A stretch of DNA of 14,182 nt from CAKRJP01 sp963589425. GTDB lineage: Bacteria > Bacillota > Clostridia > Lachnospirales > Lachnospiraceae. Every line of letters begins with the position of its first letter. The stretch's first letter is position 1. The notes under the pieces were generated by a model. It searched no databases, was not told the origin of the DNA, and was given only the letters and a program-made list of their open reading frames with translations. The DNA is taken from the NCBI GenBank assembly GCA_963589425.1, contig CAVAKZ010000050.1, positions 1 to 14,182 of the forward strand. The letters run 5' to 3'. Below, piece after piece: positions 1-6,898 of this stretch. The position numbers were made by a program, and so were the translations under genes.

Positions 1-224
1 AGATCATAGCTTGTATCCTTTATTTCATGAAGAATCTGATCTGTCCCCTTAATGCATTTATATTCTTCAGCAATTTCTTCTAAGTATACATCCACCAAAC
101 GCTCTGGATACCACTTACGGATGTATTCAGCCAAAGCCATACAGGAACCTACACAGTCTCCATCCGGCCTTACATGGCCTCCGATGGCTATGGTCTTTGC
201 ATCTCCAAGAATTTGATCCATCAT
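1..224 (-). CDS. nrnA: DHH-family phosphoesterase NrnA, N-terminal part (runs off window)
   Basis: The minus strand from 224 to the window edge is an open frame of about 74 codons that begins ATG-ATG. The translation has the first DHH-family metal-binding motif, GGHVRPDGDCVGS, with H17, D21 and D23 as the expected manganese ligands. In Firmicutes this family is NrnA, a bifunctional nanoRNase and 3'-phosphoadenosine-5'-phosphate phosphatase acting in the cytoplasm, and it commonly follows rbfA. The start overlaps the rbfA stop (224 against 221-223), and an AGAGG sequence lies 7 bases before the first ATG, inside rbfA, so the two are probably translationally coupled. The rest of the DHH domain and the DHHA1 domain lie outside the window. 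Family membership is well supported; the exact substrate cannot be judged from this fragment. Confidence 0.85.
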   Translation of the reverse strand, partial: MMDQILGDAKTIAIGGHVRPDGDCVGSCMALAEYIRKWYPERLVDVYLEEIAEEYKCIKGTDQILHEIKDTSYD

Positions 225-610
225 AGTTCTGCCTCTTCTACCTCTTTATCATCAGCAATATCTTTGGTAACTTCCTCAATTTTCTTGGACATATTTACTC
301 CATATTCAATGGACTGATCCATTACGAAAGTTAGTTCCGGTGTATTACGCATGTTTAGGCTATGAGCTAATTCTCTTCGAATAAAGCCTGAGGCACTTCT
401 TAAGCCGGAAAGTGTATCCTCCTGGGCTTTCTCATCCCCCAGTACGCTTATATATACTTTACAGGTCTTAAGATCCGGTGCCACCTCGCAGGCTACCACT
501 GATGTCCAAGGAGCTATTCTTGGATCCTTGATTCCTCCACGGATAATATTGGAAAGCTCATGTTGTACTTCCGTATTTACTCTTGTATTTTTTATACTTC
601 TTTTTCTCAT
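221..610 (-). CDS. rbfA: 30S ribosome-binding factor A
   Basis: RbfA binds the small subunit and helps mature the 16S rRNA 5' end, notably in the cold. The 129-residue product has the single KH-like fold of the family: an N-terminal helix, the IKDPRI stretch near residues 27-32, the A73-S74-G75 kink that replaces the GXXG of ordinary KH domains, and a PELTF strand near the middle. The C-terminus is a short acidic tail. I chose ATG at 610 (protein beginning MRKRSIKNTR) because the AAGGGGATG ribosome binding site suits it and relatives start this way. An in-frame TTG at 616 would add two residues but lies too close to that site. The gene follows infB after about 86 bases that contain a hairpin, and overlaps nrnA by 4 bases. 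Confidence 0.95.
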   Translation of the reverse strand: MRKRSIKNTRVNTEVQHELSNIIRGGIKDPRIAPWTSVVACEVAPDLKTCKVYISVLGDEKAQEDTLSGLRSASGFIRRELAHSLNMRNTPELTFVMDQSIEYGVNMSKKIEEVTKDIADDKEVEEAEL

Positions 611-640
611 AATCAAACATCCCCTTCTTTACACTGAAAG

Positions 641-674
641 AATCGAAGTCCCCAGAACTTTAGGAACTCCGATT
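641..674 (-). promoter_or_regulatory. Hairpin in the infB-rbfA intergenic transcript
   Basis: On the minus strand AATCGGAGTTCC (674-663) can pair with GGGACTTCGATT (652-641), giving about 12 base pairs including two G-U wobbles around a 10-base loop. Only a broken U-rich stretch follows (CTTTC), so it is at best a weak terminator. It may instead be an RNA processing or stability element that adjusts RbfA relative to IF2. The pairing is seen in the sequence; the role is inferred. Confidence 0.5.
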
Positions 675-696
675 ATATACTAGGATTTACAATCTA

Positions 697-3483
697 TTAT
701 CTTGGAACTTCCACCATCTTGAAGGCTTCTACAATATCTAATTCCTTCACATCATTGAAGTTTTCAAATACGAAACCACACTCATATCCGGCTTTAACTT
801 CCTTTACATCATCCTTAAATCTTCTAAGGGATGCTAGACCTCCTTCAAATACTACCACACCATCACGGGTGATACGAACAGAGCAATCTCTCTCAAAGAG
901 ACCGTCTAAGACATAAGATCCGGCAATAGTTCCAACACCGGAAGCCTTAAACAGCTGACGTACCTCTGCATGTCCCAAAACTTTTTCCTCAAAGATCGGA
1001 TCAAGCATACCCTTCATAGCTGCTTCTACATCTTCGATGGCCTGGTAAATAACTCTGTAGAGGCGCACATCTACGCCTTCTCTGTCAGCAGTGTCTTTAG
1101 CCACAGCATCCGGTCTTACGTTAAATCCGATAATAATAGCATTGGATGCTGATGCAAGGGAAACGTCAGATTCATTAATGGCACCAACACCACCATGAAT
1201 TACTTTTACAACAACCTCTTCATTAGAAAGCTTAAGCAAGCTCTGTTTCACCGCTTCTACAGAACCCTGAACATCCGCCTTAACTACAATGTTAAGCTCT
1301 TTAAGGTTTCCTTCCTGGATACGGTCAAAGAGGTCATCCAGTGAAAGCTTACTCTTAGTATCTTCCAGAAGCTTAACCTTGTTCTGCGCAATAAAGGTAT
1401 CTGCAAAGCTTCTTGCTTCCTTCTCATTTGCACATCCTACAAATACCTCACCGGCATTTGGGACGTCATCTAAACCAAGAATCTCAACCGGTGTAGACGG
1501 TCCTGCTTCTTTTACACGTCTTCCCTTATCATCCATCATGGCTCTTACTTTACCATGAGCAGATCCGGCTGCAATAGAATCACCAACGCGAAGGGTTCCC
1601 TTCTGTACCAATACAGTGGCAACAGGTCCTCTTCCCTTATCAAGCTGGGCCTCCAAAACTAGACCTCTTGCACGGCGGTTTGGATTTGCCTTAAGCTCCA
1701 TAACCTCAGCAGTAAGCAGAACCATCTCAAGAAGCTCTTCCAATCCTTCTCCTGTTTTTGCAGACACCGGTACGAAAATAGTACTTCCGCCCCAATCCTC
1801 AGGGATCAGCTCATACTCAGTCATTTCCTGTTTTACACGCTCAATGTTGGCACTTGGCTTGTCCATCTTATTTACTGCTACGATGATCTCAACTCCGGCA
1901 GCCTTGGCATGGTTAATAGCCTCTACAGTCTGGGGCATTACACCATCATCTGCAGCAACAACTAGGATTGCAATATCTGTAGAACTTGCACCACGCATAC
2001 GCATAGCGGTAAATGCCTCGTGTCCCGGTGTGTCAAGGAAGGTAATAGTCTCGTCCTTCACCTTTACAACAGAAGCACCGATGTGCTGGGTGATACCACC
2101 GGCCTCTCCACCGATAACATCTGTATGGCGGATAGCATCCAAAAGAGAAGTTTTACCATGGTCAACGTGTCCCATAACACATACAACCGGCGGACGTTTC
2201 TTCATCTTCTTAACATCCTCTTCTTCCTCTTTCAGAAGTTCTTCGATTACATCTACAACTTCTTCCTTCTCGCAAAGAATCTCAAATTCCATTGCGATCT
2301 CTTCTGCGGTCTCGTAATTAATCTCTTGATTTACAGTTACGATCTTACCCTGCATAAAGAGCTTCTTTACGATAACAGAAGGTACCACCTTCATCTTATC
2401 TGCCAGTTCCTTGATGGTAAGAACTTCAGGAATTACGATAGACTTGATTTCCTCTTCCACCTTCTGTTGCTTCTGCTGAGGTTTTTGCATCTGAGGCTTA
2501 TCATTCTTCTTCTTTCCCTTGTTCATCTGCTCATCATCGTGATCTCTGCGATAATCCTTCTTCTTATGAGCTTCACTGGCCTTGCGTTTATTATTCTGAG
2601 GTTTTTGCTGGCCGTCTACTACCGGTGCCGGAGCTGCCCCTCTGCGGTTATCATTATTTCTGCGATCGTTGTTTCTATCTCCCCGATCATTTCTATCCCC
2701 GCGGTTATTATTTCTGAAATCCCCACGGTCATTTCTGTCCCCGCGGTTATTATTCCTGAAATCTCCACGGTCATTTCTATCCCCACGGTTATTGTTTCTA
2801 GAATCGTTTCTGTCGTTTCTGTCCCCACGATTGTTGTTTCTAGAATCGTTTCTATCGTTTCTGTCTCCCCGGTTATTGTTTCTAAAGTCTCCTCTGTCGT
2901 TTCTTCCCCTATTATTTCTGTCAAAACGCTCAGAGTTTCCGGCCTTAGGAGCTTCTGCTGACTTCGGTGCAGCCTTAGTCTCCACTGGCTTTACTGTAAC
3001 TTCTTCTGCTGACTTCACCGGAGCTTCCACCGGTTTTTTCACAGCTTCCACCGGCTTTACCGGACTTTCCACCGGTTTAGCCACTGACTTAAGTTCCGGC
3101 TGCTTTACCGGCTCAGCCGCTTTTGCCGGTGCCAGCTTCTTAGAAGGACGACCATTATTTACCTCCATAGGCTTTCCCTGATGGCGAGAAGATTGTCCAT
3201 TTGCAGCAGTCTGGGCTCTTCCATTTACCGGTCTTCTTCCCTGCTGTTTTCCCTGCTTTGTATTTTGTGGGCGGAAAACACGTACTACATTTTTCTTCTT
3301 CGGTCCAGCCTCTCCTTTAGAGTCCTCACCCTTTTTAAAGGCTGCTCGAATACTTCCTGCAATCTCTTCATCCACACCACTTGCGTGGGTTGCCTGTATA
3401 TTTTTATCTCCTAAGAACTTTACGATGGCGCTGCTTTCAACCCCAAGTTCTTTGGCAAGATCATGTACAATAATCTTTGACAT
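697..3483 (-). CDS. infB: Translation initiation factor IF-2
   Basis: IF2 is the GTPase that brings fMet-tRNA to the 30S subunit and promotes subunit joining. The 928-residue product has an IF2_N domain at residues 1-49, then a long charged linker with KPVE-type segments (about 130-170), an Arg/Asn/Asp/Gly-rich repeat (201-270) and a Lys/Gln-rich stretch. A second IF2_N domain follows (about 350-402), then the G domain with G1 GHVDHGKT at 438-445, DTPGH at 484-488, NKMD at 538-541 and SAK at 574-576, and domains II-IV to the end. I chose ATG at 3483 because AGGAGG lies 9 bases upstream; in-frame TTGs at 3489 and 3486 are too close to it. It lies 28 bases after ylxQ. The linker is much longer than in E. 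coli or Bacillus IF2 and is probably disordered. Confidence 0.98.
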   Translation of the reverse strand: MSKIIVHDLAKELGVESSAIVKFLGDKNIQATHASGVDEEIAGSIRAAFKKGEDSKGEAGPKKKNVVRVFRPQNTKQGKQQGRRPVNGRAQTAANGQSSRHQGKPMEVNNGRPSKKLAPAKAAEPVKQPELKSVAKPVESPVKPVEAVKKPVEAPVKSAEEVTVKPVETKAAPKSAEAPKAGNSERFDRNNRGRNDRGDFRNNNRGDRNDRNDSRNNNRGDRNDRNDSRNNNRGDRNDRGDFRNNNRGDRNDRGDFRNNNRGDRNDRGDRNNDRRNNDNRRGAAPAPVVDGQQKPQNNKRKASEAHKKKDYRRDHDDEQMNKGKKKNDKPQMQKPQQKQQKVEEEIKSIVIPEVLTIKELADKMKVVPSVIVKKLFMQGKIVTVNQEINYETAEEIAMEFEILCEKEEVVDVIEELLKEEEEDVKKMKKRPPVVCVMGHVDHGKTSLLDAIRHTDVIGGEAGGITQHIGASVVKVKDETITFLDTPGHEAFTAMRMRGASSTDIAILVVAADDGVMPQTVEAINHAKAAGVEIIVAVNKMDKPSANIERVKQEMTEYELIPEDWGGSTIFVPVSAKTGEGLEELLEMVLLTAEVMELKANPNRRARGLVLEAQLDKGRGPVATVLVQKGTLRVGDSIAAGSAHGKVRAMMDDKGRRVKEAGPSTPVEILGLDDVPNAGEVFVGCANEKEARSFADTFIAQNKVKLLEDTKSKLSLDDLFDRIQEGNLKELNIVVKADVQGSVEAVKQSLLKLSNEEVVVKVIHGGVGAINESDVSLASASNAIIIGFNVRPDAVAKDTADREGVDVRLYRVIYQAIEDVEAAMKGMLDPIFEEKVLGHAEVRQLFKASGVGTIAGSYVLDGLFERDCSVRITRDGVVVFEGGLASLRRFKDDVKEVKAGYECGFVFENFNDVKELDIVEAFKMVEVPR
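2674..2883 (-). repeat. Five tandem 42-base units inside infB coding an Arg/Asn/Asp/Gly repeat
   Basis: Five in-frame 14-codon units run from 2883 down to 2674 (IF2 residues 201-270). The consensus is RNNNRGDRNDR followed by NDS, GDF or GDR: the first two units end NDS, the next two GDF and the last GDR. A partial unit precedes them at residues 189-200. The bases differ mainly at third codon positions, so the array is not a very recent expansion, but it is regular enough to change copy number by slippage or recombination. The peptide resembles RGG/RG-type disordered RNA-binding segments; that role is inferred. Confidence 0.9.
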
Positions 3484-3511
3484 CAACAACTACCTCCTCT
3501 ATGCAATCTCA

Positions 3512-3820
3512 TTACTTATGATTTATCTGTTTTATAATTCCCTTTGCAAATCCTTCATCTGTCACTGCCAAGGAAGCCCTAAACTCTTTTCCCATGGCAT
3601 GTCCTAAGGAAAGCTTATCTCCATAGAAATAAATAGGCACATGATAGAATTCACACATATTTCGAAACATTTTCTTTGTGTTATCCGAAGCATCCTCTGC
3701 CACTAATACCAGAAAAGCCTTCCCACTTTTCACTTCCTTCTCGGTACAAAACTCACCACTGGCAGTTTTTCCTGCCTTGGTAGCCATACCTACAAGAGAT
3801 AAAATCTTATTTTGATTCAA
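3512..3820 (-). CDS. ylxQ: L7Ae/L30e-family RNA-binding protein YlxQ
   Basis: This is a 102-residue, single-domain protein of the L7Ae/L30e/S12e/Gadd45 family, whose members bind kink-turn RNA. The N-terminus NQNKILSLVGMATKAGK and the later EDASDNTKKM segment match the family's RNA-facing helix and loop. I placed the start at TTG 3820 because relatives begin at this Asn-Gln-Asn-Lys, the length then fits the family's usual 100 or so residues, and an AAGGAG lies 10 bases upstream. A frame opening farther upstream inside ylxR would add an unrelated N-terminus. The first 14 bases overlap the end of ylxR, so the two are likely translationally coupled. The gene lies between nusA-ylxR and infB, its usual place in Firmicutes; the RNA target is not known from this sequence. 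Confidence 0.9.
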   Translation of the reverse strand: MNQNKILSLVGMATKAGKTASGEFCTEKEVKSGKAFLVLVAEDASDNTKKMFRNMCEFYHVPIYFYGDKLSLGHAMGKEFRASLAVTDEGFAKGIIKQINHK

Positions 3821-4085
3821 GTGTTTCCATCTCCTTTTCCAGCGTCTCATATACTTCTGTTGGGATGGCCTGACCAAAGGAGCGCTCAAGCCCATGGCTT
3901 TTAATAGCCCCTAAAAGACAGTCTCTTTTAGGACAAATGTAGGCACCTCTGCCATTCTTTTTTCCTGTGGCATCAAGTTCAAACTTTCCTTCCTTGTCCC
4001 TAATGATACGGATCATTTCCTTTTTGCTTTTCATTTCCTGGCATCCCACACATTTGCGCATAGGAATTTTCTTTATCATACCCAA
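3807..4085 (-). CDS. ylxR: YlxR-family RNA-binding protein (RNase P modulator family)
   Basis: The product is about 92 residues and has the family signature: PMRKCVGC with C12 and C15 near the N-terminus, then DATGKKNGRGAY at 38-49 and a further cysteine pair, C51 and C56. YlxR proteins are small basic cytoplasmic proteins, and members in Firmicutes have been described as RNase P modulators (RnpM). The start is not certain. TTG 4085 lies 10 bases after AGGAG, while ATG 4079 lies 16 bases after it; I prefer TTG on spacing, and the two differ by only two residues. It lies 20 bases after nusA and overlaps the TTG start of ylxQ by 14 bases. Confidence 0.9.
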   Translation of the reverse strand: MGMIKKIPMRKCVGCQEMKSKKEMIRIIRDKEGKFELDATGKKNGRGAYICPKRDCLLGAIKSHGLERSFGQAIPTEVYETLEKEMETLESK

Positions 4086-4105
4086 CTTTTCATCACTCCT
4101 TGTGA

Positions 4106-5377
4106 TTAAACTTCCTGAAAGACTGCTTCTTCTGTTCCTGTTTCTTCTTCTGCAGATTCTTCCGCTGTTTCTTCAGAAGCCTCTTCTACTTCCTCAAAGA
4201 AAGCTTCTGTCTCATCCTGGTTCTCTAAAGAAGACTCTTCAGATTCTACATCATCCTCATAATACTCTTCAGATTCATCATAGTATTCTTCTTCGTATAC
4301 ACCCTCGCTGTAGCTTGCATAATCCTCCGGAAGTTCTCCTGAGGCAATTGCCTGGGTCTCACTCTTAATATCAATCTTATATCCGGTAAGTCTTGCAGCA
4401 AGTCTTGCGTTCTGACCTTCCTTACCAATAGCCAGGGACAACTGATTGTCCGGTACGATAACACTGGCTGTCTTATCATCCGGGTCAGCCAATACTGAAA
4501 TAACTTTTGCCGGGCTAAGGGCATTCTCCACTAAAATTCCCGGGTTATCACTCCAGTTGATAATGTCAATCTTCTCTCCGCGAAGTTCCTGAACGATTGC
4601 ATTAACTCTGGCTCCCTGCATACCTACACAGGATCCTACAGGATCTACATCCGGATCATTAGACCAGACAGCAATTTTACTTCTGCTTCCTGCCTCTCTT
4701 GCAATTCCCTTTACTTCTACTACCCCGTCCTGGATCTCAGTAACCTCTGCCTCAAAAAGACGCTTTACAAGATTGGGGTGGGTACGGGAGATTACAACTC
4801 TAGGACCCTTAGTATGATCTTCTACATTTACAATATATAATTTAATACGATCTGTAGGTTCAAACTTTTCTGTCTTCACCTGCTCATTTTCTCTAAGAAG
4901 GGCATCGGTTTTTCCGATATTGACACTGATATTCTTTCCAACATAGCGCTGTACTACTCCGGTAACAATGTCTCCCTCTTTCTCATAATACTGGTTGTAA
5001 ACAACCTTTCTTTCTTCCTCGCGAATCTTCTGCAAAATCTGGTTCTTTGCATTCTGTGTCGCAATACGTCCGAAAGATTTTGACTCAACCGGAATCTGAA
5101 CAATATCTCCCAGTTCAAAATTGCTGTCAATCTCTCTTGCATCTTCTAAGCTAATCTGCTCAACCTTGTCTTCTACTTCCTCTACAACAACTTTCTCTGC
5201 AAAAAGCTTGTAATCGCAGGTATCGTAGTCCATAACCACCTTAATATTGTCATTCTTACCAAAATGATTTTTACAGGCATCCATAAGAGATTTCTCAATG
5301 GATTCCAAAATGGATTTCTTTGGAATCTCTCTCTCCTTTTCAAGGACATTCAACGCTTCTAATAATTCTGTATTCAT
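4106..5377 (-). CDS. nusA: Transcription termination/antitermination factor NusA
   Basis: NusA binds RNA polymerase near the RNA exit channel and affects pausing, intrinsic termination and antitermination. The 423-residue protein has the N-terminal polymerase-binding domain (about 1-130), an S1 domain (about 135-199), KH1 with GMQG at 252-255 and KH2 with GKEG at 318-321. An acidic tail (about 357-423) follows, rich in Glu, Asp, Ser and Tyr. It lacks the two folded acidic repeats of E. coli NusA but is longer than the roughly 370-residue Bacillus form because of this tail. ATG 5377 is preceded by AGGAGG at a normal distance. It lies 14 bases after rimP, the conserved order in bacteria. The tail looks disordered and its partner is unknown. 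Confidence 0.97.
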   Translation of the reverse strand: MNTELLEALNVLEKEREIPKKSILESIEKSLMDACKNHFGKNDNIKVVMDYDTCDYKLFAEKVVVEEVEDKVEQISLEDAREIDSNFELGDIVQIPVESKSFGRIATQNAKNQILQKIREEERKVVYNQYYEKEGDIVTGVVQRYVGKNISVNIGKTDALLRENEQVKTEKFEPTDRIKLYIVNVEDHTKGPRVVISRTHPNLVKRLFEAEVTEIQDGVVEVKGIAREAGSRSKIAVWSNDPDVDPVGSCVGMQGARVNAIVQELRGEKIDIINWSDNPGILVENALSPAKVISVLADPDDKTASVIVPDNQLSLAIGKEGQNARLAARLTGYKIDIKSETQAIASGELPEDYASYSEGVYEEEYYDESEEYYEDDVESEESSLENQDETEAFFEEVEEASEETAEESAEEETGTEEAVFQEV

Positions 5378-5391
5378 GATTTACCTCCTGA

Positions 5392-5856
5392 TTAGAAATC
5401 AAATGCAAGGCGAATAAGCGCTATCTCGCTCTTGTCAAAAACTCTATCTGTTCCATCTTCTTCTATAGTAACGGTACTGTCATCATAAGCCTTTAAAATA
5501 CCGGTAAATTCTTTCCTCTTCTCAACCATGCGGTAGGTCCGAATCTCCACCAGTTCTCCAAGACTTCTCTTGAAATCCTTTTCTTTTTTCAAAGGTCTTC
5601 CAAGACCCGGAGAGCTTACTTCCAAAATATAAGCATCCTCTACATAATCCTTCTCATCCAACAAATCGGATAGTCTGCGGCTTACTAACTCGCAGTCATT
5701 TACTGAAATTCCTCCCGGTTTATCAATGTAGGCTCTTAAATACCAGTTGCCGCCTTCTTTTACATACTCAACATCTACCAGCTCAAAGCCATTTTCTTCC
5801 ATAATGGGAAGCAGTAAGTCTTCCGTCTTTTGTTCATAGATTTCTCTTTTTGACAA
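5392..5856 (-). CDS. rimP: Ribosome maturation factor RimP
   Basis: RimP binds free 30S subunits and is needed for efficient late assembly. The product of about 154 residues has the family's N-terminal alpha/beta domain (motif GFELVDVEYVKEGG, then YIDKPGG) and a C-terminal SH3-like domain with LEVSSPGLGRPLK and a FTGILKAYD strand. I set the start at TTG 5856: AGGAGG lies 9 bases upstream, and the protein then has the normal family length. The frame stays open upstream to 5910, but that segment falls in the leader hairpin and has no ribosome binding site. It is the first gene of the operon that continues into nusA, ylxR, ylxQ, infB, rbfA and nrnA. Confidence 0.95.
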   Translation of the reverse strand: MSKREIYEQKTEDLLLPIMEENGFELVDVEYVKEGGNWYLRAYIDKPGGISVNDCELVSRRLSDLLDEKDYVEDAYILEVSSPGLGRPLKKEKDFKRSLGELVEIRTYRMVEKRKEFTGILKAYDDSTVTIEEDGTDRVFDKSEIALIRLAFDF

Positions 5857-5889
5857 AGTATCTCTCCTCCTAATTTTTTTCCAACAAAG

Positions 5890-5914
5890 AAGAGTGGACA
5901 TATTGCCCACTCTT
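5890..5914 (-). terminator. Terminator-like hairpin in the rimP operon leader (possible attenuator)
   Basis: On the minus strand AAGAGTGG (5914-5907) pairs perfectly with CCACTCTT (5897-5890) around a 9-base loop. It is preceded by AAAA and followed by CTTTGTT, so it looks like a weak to moderate intrinsic terminator. It lies between the predicted promoter (5943-5971) and the rimP ribosome binding site (about 5865-5870), where a conditional terminator would act. It could also be a protein-binding leader hairpin. The structure is seen in the sequence; the regulation is inferred. Confidence 0.6.
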
Positions 5915-5942
5915 TTCGCCGATTTCTATGTAACTTTGCCCA

Positions 5943-5971
5943 AGTATAGCACCAAACCCTTGGCAAATCAA
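5943..5971 (-). promoter_or_regulatory. Predicted sigma-A promoter of the rimP-nusA-infB operon
   Basis: The minus strand has TTGATT (5971-5966), a 17-base spacer and TATACT (5948-5943). A TG one base before the -10 gives an extended -10, TGCTATACT. The -35 overlaps the nudC stop codon, so the operon has its own promoter even if some transcription continues from parE-parC-nudC. The predicted start, near 5936, leaves a leader of about 80 bases that holds the hairpin at 5890-5914. A separate 8-base inverted repeat (AAACCCTT, 5954-5961 with 5970-5977) overlaps the same spot. Confidence 0.65.
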
Positions 5972-6870
5972 GGGTTTTCCCGAAAAAACTTCTGATTTAT
6001 GGTGCCATCCTTGAATTTTATAATCATTTCATTAGTGAGACTGCAGTCTTCATCCTCTACTGTAATCTCTCCTCTGTCAAACCAGCCGGCCATGGAAAGC
6101 TCCTCTTGATCCAGGGTAATCGTTTCCTCTCCCTCCAGTTCACAGTAATAACCCACCAAAAGAGTATCACTAAAGGACCAGGGCTGGCACTTGTAGTAAG
6201 TGATATTTTTTACCTTCAGTCCAACTTCCTCCATAACCTCTCTGGCAACAGTCTCCTCTAAGGTCTCCCCGATCTCTGTAAATCCTGCTAAAAGGGCATA
6301 TCTGGTGTAGCTTCTTCCATTATATTTAGACATAAGGATCTTGTCTCCATGGGTAACCCCTACAATTACAGCCGGACAGATTTTGGGAAATTCCATTTGA
6401 CCACACTTGGGGCAGCGCATCATGCGTTCATGTTGGTCCTGTTCCATAGGGGAACCACATTTTCCGCAAAACTTTCTAGATTCATACCACTGATACAGCT
6501 GCCAGGCGGTTACTCCCGCAAAGCTTAAATACTTGGGCTGCTGTTCCCTGATGCTTCGAATATCCTTCCATTCAAAGCCATGTAAAGAAGATTTTTCTAC
6601 TATAGCTTCTTCCCGCAAGGCCTCCACCTGCCTGCATAAGTAATAGCCTACTCCATCAATTTCAAAAAGATAAATGTAATTCCCATAGAGGTCTTCTTTA
6701 TGCAACCCATCTACCTCTTCTACTGCCTTAAATTTAGGAAAATGAATCTGCTGATCTTCAAAATTCACCAGCAGTTTACGCCCATCATAGCACATAAGGT
6801 AATCTTCCTCCTTAGGTTTTCTGGGCCTATACTCATTATGATACTCATGAGGTGCAATATCCTGAATCAC
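5968..6870 (-). CDS. nudC: NAD(+) diphosphatase / NADH pyrophosphatase NudC family
   Basis: NudC-family Nudix enzymes split NAD(H) into NMN(H) and AMP, and can remove NAD caps from RNA. The 300-residue protein has an N-terminal domain, then a zinc ribbon with C135-x2-C138 and C153-x2-C156. The full Nudix box follows at about 196-218 (GFTEIGETLEETVAREVMEE, then VG), with all catalytic glutamates present. The downstream motif CQPWSFSDTLLVGY matches the SQPWPFPxS signature that separates NudC from other Nudix proteins, with Cys in place of the first Ser and Ser in place of the second Pro. The start is GTG 6870, with AAAGGAG 10 bases upstream. It follows parC by 28 bases and probably shares its transcript. 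The rimP promoter begins inside its last codons. Confidence 0.88.
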   Translation of the reverse strand: MIQDIAPHEYHNEYRPRKPKEEDYLMCYDGRKLLVNFEDQQIHFPKFKAVEEVDGLHKEDLYGNYIYLFEIDGVGYYLCRQVEALREEAIVEKSSLHGFEWKDIRSIREQQPKYLSFAGVTAWQLYQWYESRKFCGKCGSPMEQDQHERMMRCPKCGQMEFPKICPAVIVGVTHGDKILMSKYNGRSYTRYALLAGFTEIGETLEETVAREVMEEVGLKVKNITYYKCQPWSFSDTLLVGYYCELEGEETITLDQEELSMAGWFDRGEITVEDEDCSLTNEMIIKFKDGTINQKFFRENP

Positions 6871-6898
6871 GACTTTACTTCTCCTTTAAATCTAACTT

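Noticed and set aside
697..2205. Internal start of a short IF2 form at ATG 2205 (residue 427), preceded by AGAGGA
   Set aside because: The purine-rich stretch is also simply Glu/Lys codons. Short IF2 forms are known in other bacteria, but nothing here is specific enough to call one.
2674..2883. CRISPR-like regular repeat array
   Set aside because: The 42-base units are contiguous with no spacers, keep the infB frame, and differ mostly at third codon positions, so they are a coding repeat.
719..3414. Several plus-strand open frames over infB, including one of 313 codons at 2020-2961 and one of 233 codons at 1616-2317
   Set aside because: They lie antisense to a fully supported infB, have low-complexity Leu/Ser/Ile products produced by its codon pattern, and lack ribosome binding sites.
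5954..5977. 8-base inverted repeat AAACCCTT/AAGGGTTT as the nudC terminator
   Set aside because: It overlaps the nudC stop codon and lacks a U-run on the minus strand; the promoter reading of the same bases is stronger, so I do not call a terminator.
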